A DNA stretch of 64,000 bases from Candidatus Azobacteroides pseudotrichonymphae (GCA_002091395.1 AP017913.1:302001-366000); one strand, 5' to 3'; shown: positions 37,789-47,660, counted from the first letter of the stretch. Program-made: numbers and translations. Notes: a model not told the origin generated them from the letters alone.

Positions 37789-37812
37789 TAATAATAATAA
37801 TAATAATAATAA
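37789..37812. repeat. (TAA)8 microsatellite
   Basis: Eight uninterrupted copies of TAA, about 150 bases upstream of the metH start codon (metH is on the minus strand). Copy number could vary between cells. Confidence 0.85.
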
Positions 37813-39249
37813 ACATTTATATTAATATGAAAGGATTAGTTAAGTTATGCTAAGTACTTATAAATATGCTTTTCAATCAAAAATTGTTTCATAAATCCGA
37901 AACATATATTTCCTGATTTGTAATGAGTTTAATATTTTAAATACGAAGTTTTTTACTAAAAATTAAAATATATACCCAAATATAGATTTTGTTTGAACGA
38001 ATAGTCATTATCATTTTTAATTTTTTTTGTAAAAATGTGAATTTTATTTATCATGAAGATATATGTGAGCAAAAATAAAATTATAATTAATTACTACTAC
38101 TTTTATAAGTAGCAAAACTATAAAACAATTACAATAGCAATATTAATTTAAATTTTAGTGTATTATTTCATAAATATAGTTGAACTTATAATTAACATGA
38201 AAATGTTCCATTTAGTTTAGAATGATGCATACTAAAATTTAAAATTTTTTAGCTTTTTCTAACTAATGACAAAATAAAAGAAATAAAAAATATATTATCG
38301 TCAAATAATGTTATAAATATTATTTTTTATTAATATTTGCTATTTATCATATATGATTAATTTTTTGCTAAAAATTTAGATTTTTGATTATAAATTTTAG
38401 AAAAAATTAGTATGTAGTTAGTAAAATTTGTGTTCAATAATAAAAATAATTAAGAAACAATAAATTTGTGACGGTATAATGCATTGGTAAAATATATTTT
38501 GAGTTAATGAAATGTTAGTAATTAAAAAATAAGAAGTTTTTACTAATTTTTTAAAATTATTGTGTTGTGTCCTCAATATTGAGAAAAAATTAATATTTGT
38601 CGAATATTATTTTGTTTTTGTATTAGTGCTGTTTTTAAAGAAAGATCAATAAAATTTATTGAGTAATGTGTTATAAATGTTTCCAACATTATTAAATATG
38701 AACAGAGTAAAATATTGTAATGCATATTTTGAGAAAATAAATAAACAATACTAAGTGTATTTAGTCATATAATAATTTATTATGCAATATTTAGAATTAA
38801 AATTAATGTTATTTATACTTATCATGTAGTGTATTATTTTATAAAGAAAGAAAAGTTTGAAAGCATATAAAATATTTTAGATTTGAAAATCTATTTTGAG
38901 TTTCAAGAAGTTATTATACATGACGATTTTAAATAAACGATAGCATAAATTATTGTTAAATATTATTTAGTCTACTAAATAGTAAAAATAAAAATTGGCG
39001 TTACAAATTTTGTTCAATTTTAAAATTGATATCCTATAACTATTAAATATCTTGAAATAGATTTCCAAAAAAATATTAATTATGTTGCAGGTTATTATAA
39101 ATTGAGTATTCGGTGTTTTTAATTTTATATTAAAAAGGTTTTATTGAGTTTTTTAACCATTTTATTTTCTATAATATTGTATCATATTTTTAATATTCAT
39201 ATTAAACTTTTGTATAGTTTTGTTTTTTGATAAAATTTTACTTTAGTGG

Positions 39250-39270
39250 AGCATACTATGATAGTATGCT
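39250..39270. repeat. Operator-like 21-bp palindrome
   Basis: AGCATACTAT and its exact reverse complement ATAGTATGCT flank a single central G. It is richer in G and C than its surroundings and lies in a gene-free stretch, 317 bases beyond the 3' end of tRNA-Leu. It could be a regulator site left from a lost gene, or a short terminator stem. Confidence 0.4.
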
Positions 39271-39586
39271 ATTTAATTTTAATTTAATTACCCTTTTGTT
39301 TTAATTATATGTTATAAAATAGAATAATTATCATGGATAGAATTAAAATATATAATAAAGTTTTTAAATTTCTATTTTATAAATAATAATTTAAAAACTT
39401 GAAATTTTGTACAAAAATTGGTATAAACTAATTCTTACTTTTAAAATTCATAGAAATTTTAAACAAAGTATTTTATAGTTATATCAATTTAGTAATCTGA
39501 TGTTGTGTATAATAAAACAATTTATATTTATCAATTGTTACTATTTAATAGTTTTGTAATAAACAATATCTTGTTTATTAATTTTG

Positions 39587-39669
39587 TGCGGTTGGAGGGA
39601 CTCGAACCCTCACGCCTTTTAGGCCTCAGATTCTAAGTCTGAGACGGCTACCAATTACGTCACAACCGC
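39587..39669 (-). tRNA. tRNA-Leu, anticodon UAG
   Basis: An 83-base class II tRNA. Acceptor arms GCGGTTG and CAACCGC pair perfectly, with A as the discriminator base. The D-loop contains AATTGGTAG; the anticodon arm is TCAGA-CTTAGAA-TCTGA, giving anticodon TAG (plus-strand 39633-39635) for CUN codons. The long variable arm GCCTAAAAGGC and the T-arm GAGGG-TTCGAGT-CCCTC complete the fold. CCA is not encoded, so it must be added enzymatically, as is common in Bacteroidetes. It stands alone with gene-free DNA on both sides. Confidence 0.97.
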
Positions 39670-39923
39670 TTAATAATATTTCAAAAATTTTTTTTATAAA
39701 ATATTATGTATGTTTGTGTTCAGATCTTAGCTGTTTTTATACATTTTATTGTTGATATATACAAACAAAATAAATTAATTCGTTTTTATTTATGCTTTTA
39801 GATTACTATTAATTATGATACATGTGTAACAACATCTTCCACAATTATTAACATTCAAATAATAATATAAAATCAGCAATTATAATGATGTGCATTTTTT
39901 AAAAATCAAACTAAACAATGTAA

Positions 39924-39960
39924 AATAATTAGACATAAAAATTTTTTATGTCTAATTATT
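39924..39960. repeat. Inverted repeat with 18-bp perfect arms
   Basis: AATAATTAGACATAAAAA and its exact reverse complement are separated by one T. In RNA or cruciform form it would make a long hairpin. It is about 255 bases upstream of tRNA-Leu (minus strand) and has no gene close by. It could be a bidirectional terminator. Confidence 0.5.
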
Positions 39961-40091
39961 AGACTCCTAATTGTTAATCTTTACTTTTTTTAAGTAGACA
40001 TTTATATTTTGAATACTCAATTCAGACATTGTAGTAAAAAATTATAAGCATATTGTAAGTGAATAAGTTCCTATCAATTTATTGGTTTCTC

Positions 40092-40205
40092 ATGGTTTTT
40101 ATGGCAGAAAAAATAATTCTTGAAAGATTAGCCAAATCTGGTAGAAATAATATTTCTAATAACCACGAAATTTATGAGTTTTTAGTCATAAAAACAATAT
40201 TTTGA
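40092..40205 (+). other. Short open frame, possible gene remnant
   Basis: Thirty-seven codons, MVFMAEKIILERLAK followed by SGRNNISNNHEIYEF and a short tail. Compared with the surrounding DNA the composition looks protein-like (few runs, charged residues in a helical pattern), but I recognise no family. It may be the 5' remnant of a degraded gene or a chance frame. Confidence 0.2.
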
Positions 40206-40912
40206 TATTAAAATATAAAATTTATTTGTATTTAGTAATTAAATTTTTGAATTAAGACAAAAAATATTTAGTTCTTTAATAGAAGTATATTCGTTTAATA
40301 TCTTTAACTATTGATACGTATATAGTAGCTTATTTGACACTATCAATTAAAGCTATATCATGTTATTGATGTTTTATAACAATATAAATTACACTAAAAA
40401 TAGCGTCCAATGATATTATTTTTGACGTTAAATCATAATATTTAAAGATAGTATGAAATACTAGTAAAGTGTATGTATAGTAATATTTTGTGTTACAATA
40501 TTTTTCTAGAAAAATTAAAATAATGAATAAATAAATTCAAATACAAATATATGTAGTATATAAAAATGGTTTTTAGGTTAAACAACAATATTTTTCTTTT
40601 TAACAGTATATTGATATTAATCAAAAAATATGTTTTAATAAAAATCTTTTAGTATATTCATGTTATTATAGTTACTAACTCGTAGTTTTGATGTAGATGT
40701 TTTTGGTAAAAAAATTGTTAATAATTAGCTACAAATATTGTTACGTTATTTTCTATGTTAGTATTGTTTGTAGTACTTTAGATCAATCTGTTTAAGTGTT
40801 TTGTCAATTAATTTAAAAGTTTTTGATTTTTGTGTAAATTGCAATTGAATATGAAAGTTTTTACTGTATGTATTCTAAATACAGTTAACATGGTAATATA
40901 TATGATTTGGTC

Positions 40913-41512
40913 ATGATATCATCTATGGTATATAATACTAAGAAAAAGCCTTTGAATTTACCTGAATATGGAAGAAATATTCAAAATATGGTTAATTATT
41001 GCGTTTCTATTAAAGAAAAGGTGATTAGAGAAAAATATGCAAATAACATTGTTAATATTATGGGTAATATGTTTCCGCATTTTCGAAATGTAAATAATTT
41101 TAAACATATTTTATGGGATCATTTAGCAATTATGTCAGATTTTTTATTAGATATTGATTATCCATATGAAGTAATAAAGAAAGATGATTTATATATTAAA
41201 CCGTTGAAATTGCCTTATTTACAAAGTCATATTACTTATAAATATTATGGGAAAAATGTTGAAAAAATGATTTGTGAGGTTGCTAAATATGTAGAAGGCG
41301 CACGAAAAGATCGTATAATTAATCTTTTAGCAATTTATATGAAAAGGTCTTTTCTTATTTGGAATAAAGAAAAAACAGTTGAAGATTTTAAAATTTTTGA
41401 TGATATAAAATACATATCAAAAGGGAGTATTGTATTAGACAAGAATAAGTACAAATTAGTTGATGTAAAAAATATTTTTTTAAAAAAAATTAAAAATAAA
41501 AATATCATTTAG
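40913..41512 (+). CDS. DUF4290 family protein
   Basis: A Bacteroidetes-specific protein of unknown function. Family features visible are LPEYGRNIQNMVNYCV near the N-terminus, NIVNIMGNMFPHFRNVNNFKH, LWDHLAIMSDFLLDIDYPYE and the central NVEKMICEVAKYVEG. It is soluble and mostly helical, with no signal or membrane segment. From ATG 40913 it has 199 residues; ATG 40925 is equally possible and the TTG at 40907 is unlikely. In Bacteroides the family member sits beside murA, which is absent here. It is convergent with folA. Confidence 0.85.
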   Translation: MISSMVYNTKKKPLNLPEYGRNIQNMVNYCVSIKEKVIREKYANNIVNIMGNMFPHFRNVNNFKHILWDHLAIMSDFLLDIDYPYEVIKKDDLYIKPLKLPYLQSHITYKYYGKNVEKMICEVAKYVEGARKDRIINLLAIYMKRSFLIWNKEKTVEDFKIFDDIKYISKGSIVLDKNKYKLVDVKNIFLKKIKNKNII

Positions 41513-41540
41513 CTGCAAAATTCTGATAAAAATCTAAGAG

Positions 41541-42038
41541 TTAGTTTATTATTCTTTCGTATTTTAAGAATGAAATTGGATAAGGGGTTTTTTCATCAAT
41601 AGGGTGTTTTTCATGTTTTACTTCACGCCATTCTTTATAATTTATTGTTGGGAAAAATGAATCTGCTTCTGGGAAAGTAGAATGAATTTTTGTTAAGTAA
41701 AGACAATTTGCAATTGGTAATGTTTGTTTATAAATTTGATTTCCTCCAATAATAAAAATTTCTCCTAATTCTGATAAGATTGATAGAGCAGTTTCTAATG
41801 AAGTATAAATCTCAGCATTTTTTATTTTCAAATTTTGATTTCTACTAATTATAATATTTCTTCTACCAAAAAGTGGTCCGTTAGGCAAAGAATAGAATGT
41901 TTTTCTTCCCATAATTATTGTGTGTCCTAATGTTATTTCTCTAAAATGTTTTAAATCTTTAGGCAAATAGCATATTAAGTTATTTTTTTTCCCATTTTCA
42001 TTATTTTCACCTAAAGATGCAATTATAGATAATATCAT
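41541..42038 (-). CDS. folA: Dihydrofolate reductase
   Basis: Reduces dihydrofolate to tetrahydrofolate with NADPH, replenishing the folate oxidised by ThyA. The N-terminus ILSIIASLGENN, the LPKDLKHFREITLGHTIIMGRKTFYSLP block with the folate-binding acidic region replaced in the normal way by the first helix, and IFIIGGNQIYKQTLP are characteristic. At 165 residues it is complete. It lies 7 bases after thyA on the same strand, forming the standard thyA-folA pair. Confidence 0.95.
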   Translation of the reverse strand: MILSIIASLGENNENGKKNNLICYLPKDLKHFREITLGHTIIMGRKTFYSLPNGPLFGRRNIIISRNQNLKIKNAEIYTSLETALSILSELGEIFIIGGNQIYKQTLPIANCLYLTKIHSTFPEADSFFPTINYKEWREVKHEKHPIDEKTPYPISFLKYERIIN

Positions 42039-42045
42039 AAATTAA

Positions 42046-42828
42046 TTATACAGATATTTCTCCCTTAATATGTGGATGCGGATTATATCCAATAAGTTTG
42101 AAATCTTCGTATTGAAAATTAAAAATGTTTTTAATTTTTGGGTTAATTTTTACATAAGGCAGTTGGCGAGGTTTTCTAGACAACTGTAGTTTTACTTGTT
42201 CTATATGATTGGCATAAATATGCACGTCACCTAAAGTGTGAATAAAATCCCCTTCTAAGAGCCCTGTTACCTGTGCTATCATTTTTAATAATAAACTATA
42301 AGATGCTATATTAAATGGAAGTCCTAAAAAAAGATCAGCACTTCTTTGATATAATTGTAGCGATAATATATTATTTGATACATAAAATTGAAACAAACAA
42401 TGACATGGCGGCAGATTCATTTCTGAAAGTTCTGCTACATTCCATGCACTAACAATTATACGACGAGAATTTGGATCATTTAAAATTGTATCTATAATTT
42501 TTTTAATTTGATCAATATGACCATCCCAAGCACGCCATTGATGTCCATAAATCGGGCCTAAATCTCCATGTTCATTTGCCCATTTATTCCATATTTGAAT
42601 ATTATGTTCGTTTAAATATTTAATATTTGTTTCTCCTTTTAAAAACCAAAGTAATTCATATATAACTGATCTTAAATATATTTTTTTTGTAGTTAGTAAC
42701 GGAAATCCATCTTTGAGGTGAAATCTCATTTGATAACCAAATAAACTAATTGTTCCAGTTCCGGTACGATCATTTTTTTTAATTCCTTCAGTAAGAACTT
42801 TATTTATTAAATCTAAATATTGTTTCAT
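42046..42828 (-). CDS. thyA: Thymidylate synthase
   Basis: Methylates dUMP to dTMP with methylenetetrahydrofolate. The N-terminus [23 protein letters not shown], the catalytic C142 in [29 protein letters not shown] and the C-terminal [10 protein letters not shown] are the ThyA signature. The length of 260 residues is normal. It is the first gene of thyA-folA, preceded by a 0.9-kb divergent spacer that contains a 46-bp perfect palindrome. Confidence 0.97.
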   Translation of the reverse strand: MKQYLDLINKVLTEGIKKNDRTGTGTISLFGYQMRFHLKDGFPLLTTKKIYLRSVIYELLWFLKGETNIKYLNEHNIQIWNKWANEHGDLGPIYGHQWRAWDGHIDQIKKIIDTILNDPNSRRIIVSAWNVAELSEMNLPPCHCLFQFYVSNNILSLQLYQRSADLFLGLPFNIASYSLLLKMIAQVTGLLEGDFIHTLGDVHIYANHIEQVKLQLSRKPRQLPYVKINPKIKNIFNFQYEDFKLIGYNPHPHIKGEISV

Positions 42829-43718
42829 AGATAACAGATATTATTTAATGTACCCACTTAACTAAGTGAATCGATATAATTCATAATATTCACAAATATA
42901 TTTATTAGAATAAAAATACTAGATTCTATTTGTAATTAGTGTAATTAAAAATGCTTTTTATAGAAAATATATTATTTATATGATATTTATTAATATTTTT
43001 TAAAGTTGTGAACATTACTGTTTTAATTCATTGATTTTTATATCACAAATTATGAAATTTGTATTTTTTGAAGGAGATCAGTTTATTTATTAAAGTTTTT
43101 TTGTAAGGTTAATGTTTTTATAAATCATTAATTTTTAGAGCATATATGTGATGTAAAATGAAGAGAATAACAAAAACTTAATTAATTGGTTGTTGTATTT
43201 CTTTAAAATATTCCAGTTGAGCTATTAAAATAATCGATTAATTCTTTTATCTTGACAAGATTTTGTAATCGATTTATTAAATAATGATTCTTATATAAGA
43301 ATCATTATTTAATAAATTTGATATTAAGGGATTAAATAGTTTTTTTGAATTCAGAAATTGAATTATTGCAAAGTAAGTGTGTATAAATACAAACAAAGAT
43401 GACAATTTATAAATTAACAAATGAAAAATTAATACGTTATAATTCACATATAAAAAATTTTTTATTCCAAAATTAGCATACAGTAGTGTGTTGCAGATAG
43501 ATTAAAAATCTAATAAATTGGAGAATTAAAGTTTTGTAATGTCCTTTTTGTAAAAGTTTGTAGTTTTTATAGAAAAGGTCTAAGATTTAGGAAAAATTTG
43601 TTTAATAACAAAAGAATATTTAAATAATTTTATAACAATTCGATTATTTAAAATATGTGTATATAACAATTATTATTAGTAATTATAACTATTTTCGCTT
43701 CAAATTTTGATTTTGTTC
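42829..43718. other. Gene-free spacer between divergent thyA and lptB
   Basis: About 890 bases with no credible gene. The dominant structure is the 46-bp perfect palindrome at 43272-43317, roughly midway. TTGACA at 43252-43257 and TATTAA at 43275-43280, 17 bases apart, look like a sigma-70 promoter of other phyla, with the palindrome covering the -10 and start region. Bacteroidetes promoters normally differ from that consensus. Confidence 0.5.
43272..43317. repeat. 46-bp perfect palindrome
   Basis: Two 23-base arms meet without spacer; the first arm begins ATTTATTAAATAATG and ends ATTCTTAT, and the second is its exact reverse complement. It lies 443 bases from the thyA start and 401 from the lptB start. 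No T run specific to one strand follows. It could form a cruciform, a long RNA hairpin or a binding site. Confidence 0.8.
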
Positions 43719-44450
43719 ATGAATAGAGCAGTATTTCGTACAGAAAGCTTAGTAAAAAAATATGGTAATAGAACGGTTGTAGATAATGTTTCTATCAATG
43801 TGAAACAAGGAGAAATAGTAGGATTGCTTGGACCTAATGGTGCTGGGAAGACTACAACTTTTCATATGGCGGCAGGATTAACAGTGCCAAATGAAGGGAA
43901 AATATTTCTTGATAAAAAGGAAATAACGTGCTTTCCAGTTTACAAGCGAGCTAGAAATGGTGTAACGTATTTATCACAAGAAGCTTCTATCTTTCGTAAG
44001 ATGTCAGTAGAAGATAATATTCGTTGTGTATTAGAAATGACAAATAAATTGTATGCATATCAAAAAGAAAAATTAGAATCTTTGATTTCAGAGTTTGGAC
44101 TAGAGAAAATACGTAAAAATAATGGAGATCAATTATCAGGTGGAGAGAGAAGAAGAACAGAAATTGCTCGATGTTTAGCTATTGAGCCTAAATTTATTAT
44201 GCTTGATGAACCATTCGCTGGTATAGATCCAATTGCAGTACAGGATATTCATCGAATTATAAAAGTACTTAAAGATAAAAATATAGGTGTATTAATTACT
44301 GATCATAATGTTCGTGAAACTCTTAGCATTACTGATCGGGCGTATCTTCTATTTGAAAGTAAAATTTTATTTCAAGGGACTGCCAGCGAATTAGCAACCG
44401 ACTCTATAGTTAGAGAAAAATATTTAGGGAAAAATTTTGAACTTGGATGA
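43719..44450 (+). CDS. lptB: LPS export ABC transporter ATP-binding protein LptB
   Basis: ATPase that powers the LptB2FG complex extracting lipopolysaccharide from the inner membrane. Walker A GPNGAGKT at 38-45, signature LSGGE at 139-143, Walker B FIMLDE at 159-164 and the switch His in ITDHNV are intact; the [16 protein letters not shown] region is typical of LptB. The ATG at 43719 gives 243 residues, the family length, with a normal start [17 protein letters not shown] membrane partner of the LptF/G family is encoded at 26.1-27.2 kb. Confidence 0.95.
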   Translation: MNRAVFRTESLVKKYGNRTVVDNVSINVKQGEIVGLLGPNGAGKTTTFHMAAGLTVPNEGKIFLDKKEITCFPVYKRARNGVTYLSQEASIFRKMSVEDNIRCVLEMTNKLYAYQKEKLESLISEFGLEKIRKNNGDQLSGGERRRTEIARCLAIEPKFIMLDEPFAGIDPIAVQDIHRIIKVLKDKNIGVLITDHNVRETLSITDRAYLLFESKILFQGTASELATDSIVREKYLGKNFELG

Positions 44451-44574
44451 AAAATTTTTAAAAAATAGCTTGATGTATGTATTTAATTTTTAATTAAGTT
44501 AAAATATAATTACTTTAAAATGAAGTATGTACGTTATGTTTTTGTTGCCGATATTTGAATTAAAATAATTATTA

Positions 44575-46293
44575 ATGTTAACAAATTATAAATCAACTAA
44601 ATTACTATCTGGGTCTTATGTTTTAGTAGAATCTCTTTTGAATAAAGGGATGAATATAGTATTTGGTTACCCAGGAGGACAAGCTATTACTATTTATGAT
44701 GCTTTATATAGTTATAAAAATGAACTTTCACATATTCTTGTTCGTCATGAACAAGGTGCTATTCATGCAGCACAAGGTTATGCTCGAGTTTCTGGTAAAA
44801 TAGGAGTTGTGATAGTTACTTCAGGCCCTGGCATTGCAAACACAATTACAGGCATTGCTGATGCAATGATAGATTCTACTCCAATAGTTGTTATTTCTGG
44901 TCAAGTTTCTTCTGATTTATTAGGCACTGATGCTTTTCAAGAGATAGATGTTATAGGTATTACTCAACCTATTACTAAGTGGACATACCAAATACGTAAT
45001 GCTAATGAAATCACTTGGGCTATATCTCGTGCTTTTTATATTGCCAAAACAGGACGTCCAGGTCCAGTTGTATTGGATATTACTAAAAATGCACAAACAG
45101 AACAAATTTTTTACAATCCAGTAGATGTTAATAGTATTCGTTCTTATGTTCCAGTCCCAAAATTAAATAAAATCAGTTTGCAATCTGCAGCTGATCTTAT
45201 TAATTTGTCGAAAAAGCCTTTTGCTTTAGTAGGTCAGGGTGTAATTTTAGGGAATGCTGAAAAAGAGTTGTTAAATTTTTTAAAGTATAGTGATATTCCT
45301 GCCGCTACCACTATGCTTGGCCTTTCTGCTTTGCCAAGTAATGAGCCACTAAACGTCGGTATGCTTGGAATGCATGGTAATATTGCTGCAAATTTGAAAA
45401 CTAATGAGTGCGATGTGTTGATTGCTATTGGAATGAGATTTGATGATCGTGTAACAGGAAATTTGAATACATATGCAAAGCAAGCTAAAATTATACATTT
45501 TGATATAGATCCTTCAGAAATTAATAAAAATGTTAAAGTTGATATTGCTATTTTAGGTGATGTAAAAAAGACACTTCCTGCATTAATAAAACTTTTAACA
45601 AAGGCACTACATACTAATTGGAGAAATACATTTAAATCTTTATTAAAACAAGAGATAAAAGCAGTTATAAAAAAAGAAATTGAACCACAAGTTGGTCCTC
45701 TGAAAATGGGAGAAGTTGTACATAAGGTATCAGAAGCTACTGAAGGAAATGCAGTGCTTGTAACTGATGTTGGTCAAAATCAGATCATTGGTATTCGTTA
45801 TTTTAAATATAAACAAACACGCAGTTTAGTCACTTCAGGAGGATTAGGAACAATGGGATTTGGTTTACCAGCGGCTATAGGTGCGAAGTTTGCTGCTCCT
45901 AATCGTACAATTTGTCTTTTTGTAGGTGATGGTGGATTTCAAATGACTATTCAAGAGTTAGGAACAATTATGCAGTCAAATATTGACGTAAAAATTATTT
46001 TATTGAATAATAATTGTTTAGGCATGGTTCGTCAATGGCAAAAATTATTTTTTAAAGAACGTTATTCTGAAACTAATATGGATAATCCTAATTTTGTTCA
46101 AATAGCTGCTGCTTATGGTATTCCTGGTAAATCAGTTTCAAAAAGAGAAGAATTGGATGTAACTATTCATGAAATGTTAGAAAGAAAAGGACCTTATTTA
46201 CTAGAAACTAAATTATTACAAGAAACTATGGTTTATCCAATGATCCCTGTTGGTTCTTGTATAACAAATATATTACTAGGAAATGAAAAATAA
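44575..46293 (+). CDS. ilvB: Acetolactate synthase large subunit
   Basis: ThDP- and FAD-dependent enzyme, first common step of valine, leucine and isoleucine synthesis. The catalytic E59 is in VRHEQGAIHAAQGYAR; the middle FAD-binding domain has GMLGMHGN and IGMRFDDRVTG; the ThDP motif is GDGGFQMTIQELGT with the closing LLNNN, near residues 450-475. The length of 572 residues is complete. The stop overlaps ilvN by 11 bases. Other ilv and leu genes (ilvC, ilvD) that commonly flank this pair in Bacteroidales are not adjacent. Confidence 0.96.
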   Translation: MLTNYKSTKLLSGSYVLVESLLNKGMNIVFGYPGGQAITIYDALYSYKNELSHILVRHEQGAIHAAQGYARVSGKIGVVIVTSGPGIANTITGIADAMIDSTPIVVISGQVSSDLLGTDAFQEIDVIGITQPITKWTYQIRNANEITWAISRAFYIAKTGRPGPVVLDITKNAQTEQIFYNPVDVNSIRSYVPVPKLNKISLQSAADLINLSKKPFALVGQGVILGNAEKELLNFLKYSDIPAATTMLGLSALPSNEPLNVGMLGMHGNIAANLKTNECDVLIAIGMRFDDRVTGNLNTYAKQAKIIHFDIDPSEINKNVKVDIAILGDVKKTLPALIKLLTKALHTNWRNTFKSLLKQEIKAVIKKEIEPQVGPLKMGEVVHKVSEATEGNAVLVTDVGQNQIIGIRYFKYKQTRSLVTSGGLGTMGFGLPAAIGAKFAAPNRTICLFVGDGGFQMTIQELGTIMQSNIDVKIILLNNNCLGMVRQWQKLFFKERYSETNMDNPNFVQIAAAYGIPGKSVSKREELDVTIHEMLERKGPYLLETKLLQETMVYPMIPVGSCITNILLGNEK

Positions 46294-46816
46294 AATACTT
46301 TACACAATTACTATATTTTCAGAAAATACTGTCGGTTTATTAAATCAAGTAGCTATTATTTTTACCAGACGTGGATTAAATATAGAGACGCTATCTGTTT
46401 CTACATCTGCATTGAAAGGTATACATAAGTTTACAATTACTACATTTGCAGATGAAGAGATTATAGAAAATATAACAAAACAAATTGATAAACGAGTTGA
46501 TATACTAAAAACTTATTACAATACAGATAAAGATCTTATTTTTCAAGAAATTGCTCTATATAAAGTTTCTACACCTAATTTATTAATTTTAAAATCTACT
46601 GAAGATATTGTTCGAAAATATAATATTAGGATATTAGATATGACCGAAGTTTGGACTGTATTAGAAAAAACTGGGCACTATGATGAAACACAAGCTTTAT
46701 TTTCAGAATTGAGTGCACAAATAGGTGTTTTTCAATTTATTAGATCTGGGAGAATTGCCATTACAAAATCTAATATAGAAAGATTAAGTGATATGTTGGA
46801 CTCAAACAGAAACTAA
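46283..46816 (+). CDS. ilvN: Acetolactate synthase small (regulatory) subunit
   Basis: Regulatory partner of IlvB, binding branched-chain amino acids for feedback control. An N-terminal ACT domain is visible (TITIFSENTVGLLNQVAIIFTRRGLNIETL), followed by the C-terminal domain ending IRSGRIAITKS. The length of 177 residues resembles the longer IlvH form. It is coupled to ilvB by overlap and ended by a strong terminator whose stem begins inside the last codons. Confidence 0.93.
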   Translation: MKNKILYTITIFSENTVGLLNQVAIIFTRRGLNIETLSVSTSALKGIHKFTITTFADEEIIENITKQIDKRVDILKTYYNTDKDLIFQEIALYKVSTPNLLILKSTEDIVRKYNIRILDMTEVWTVLEKTGHYDETQALFSELSAQIGVFQFIRSGRIAITKSNIERLSDMLDSNRN

Positions 46817-46864
46817 GTATACAAATATTGTGATATTTGTATACTTAGTTGTATTTTTTTTTAT
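46811..46864 (+). terminator. Rho-independent terminator of ilvBN
   Basis: A perfect 18-bp stem (AACTAAGTATACAAATAT and its reverse complement, 46811-46828 and 46833-46850) with loop TGTG is followed by a T-rich tract. The ilvN stop codon lies in the left arm. This is the clearest terminator in the window. Confidence 0.85.
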
Positions 46865-46994
46865 TTAAAAAAAATTTTTACTCTTTTTGGGTGATAAAAT
46901 CATAAATATGTTTTGTATCTGAATAATTAGCTACTAGATGTGGATTTAAAATAATTTTAATTAATTATACACATATTTTCTAATTGAAAGTTAT

Positions 46995-47660
46995 TTATTT
47001 CAAATATGCAATAATAGTAGAGTTCCCTATTACTTTTTGATCAATATTTACTAATATTTTAGCAGTCAGAGGTAAAAGTAGATCTACACGTGATCCAAAT
47101 TTGATAAATCCTAATTGATCATTAATTTGACATTTTTGATTAATTTTAACATATGTAACAATTCGTTTTGCTAATGCTCCGGCAATTTGCCGTATCAATA
47201 TATGTTCTCCATTATGAGTTTCTATCACTATTGTTGAGCGTTCATTGTATATACTAGATTTAGGGAGGTAAGCAGCTTTATATTTCCCATTTTTATGTTT
47301 GTATTGTATTATTTTCCCATTTATTGGAATCCAGTTAACGTGTACATCACTAAGCCCCATAAATATGGAAATTTGTATTTTTTTTTCTGAAAATTCATGT
47401 TCAAAAATTTTTTTAATATCTAAGATTTTCCCGTCTGCTGGAGATACAATAATATTTTCAGAATCACCTATAAATATACGAGTTGGACTTCTAAAAAAAT
47501 TAACTATGATAAAAAAAATGCAAATAGAACCTATATGAATAAATAAATTGATGTATATATGGAATGATATAGAATTAAGTAAATAATATCCTATATTCAA
47601 CAATATTAAAAGGAAAAAGACATTAATGATAATGCTATGTCCCTCCTTATGTATTTTCAT
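46995..47660 (-). CDS. psd: Phosphatidylserine decarboxylase proenzyme
   Basis: Pyruvoyl enzyme making phosphatidylethanolamine in the inner membrane. Two hydrophobic segments near the N-terminus anchor it. The catalytic stretch [15 protein letters not shown] is present, and the self-cleavage site is GS at 189-190 within [13 protein letters not shown], from which the pyruvoyl group is formed. At 221 residues it belongs to the short Psd form typical of Bacteroidetes. The usual neighbour pssA (phosphatidylserine synthase) is not adjacent. It is convergent with ilvN. Confidence 0.93.
   Translation of the reverse strand: MKIHKEGHSIIINVFFLLILLNIGYYLLNSISFHIYINLFIHIGSICIFFIIVNFFRSPTRIFIGDSENIIVSPADGKILDIKKIFEHEFSEKKIQISIFMGLSDVHVNWIPINGKIIQYKHKNGKYKAAYLPKSSIYNERSTIVIETHNGEHILIRQIAGALAKRIVTYVKINQKCQINDQLGFIKFGSRVDLLLPLTAKILVNIDQKVIGNSTIIAYLK

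Larger units (their letters stand above)
37641..39586. other. Long gene-free region between metH and tRNA-Leu
   Basis: Nearly 2 kb of highly AT-rich DNA without a credible open frame on either strand. It contains a (TAA)8 microsatellite at 37789-37812, the small palindrome CTCAATATTGAG at 38572-38583 and an operator-like palindrome at 39250-39270. The most economical reading is eroded remains of former genes. Confidence 0.55.
39670..40912. other. Gene-free region between tRNA-Leu and the DUF4290 gene
   Basis: About 1.2 kb of AT-rich sequence. It holds a strong inverted repeat at 39924-39960, a short open frame of doubtful status at 40092-40205, and at 40822-40847 a 26-base block that recurs with one mismatch at 63872-63897. 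Otherwise nothing recognisable. Confidence 0.5.

Noticed and set aside
43052-43093. Short frame MKFVFFEGDQFIY after which a stop follows, with an internal GGAG-like stretch
   Set aside because: Only 13 codons long, with no upstream signal or recognisable family. The GGAG is inside the frame, and this phylum makes little use of such ribosome-binding sites.
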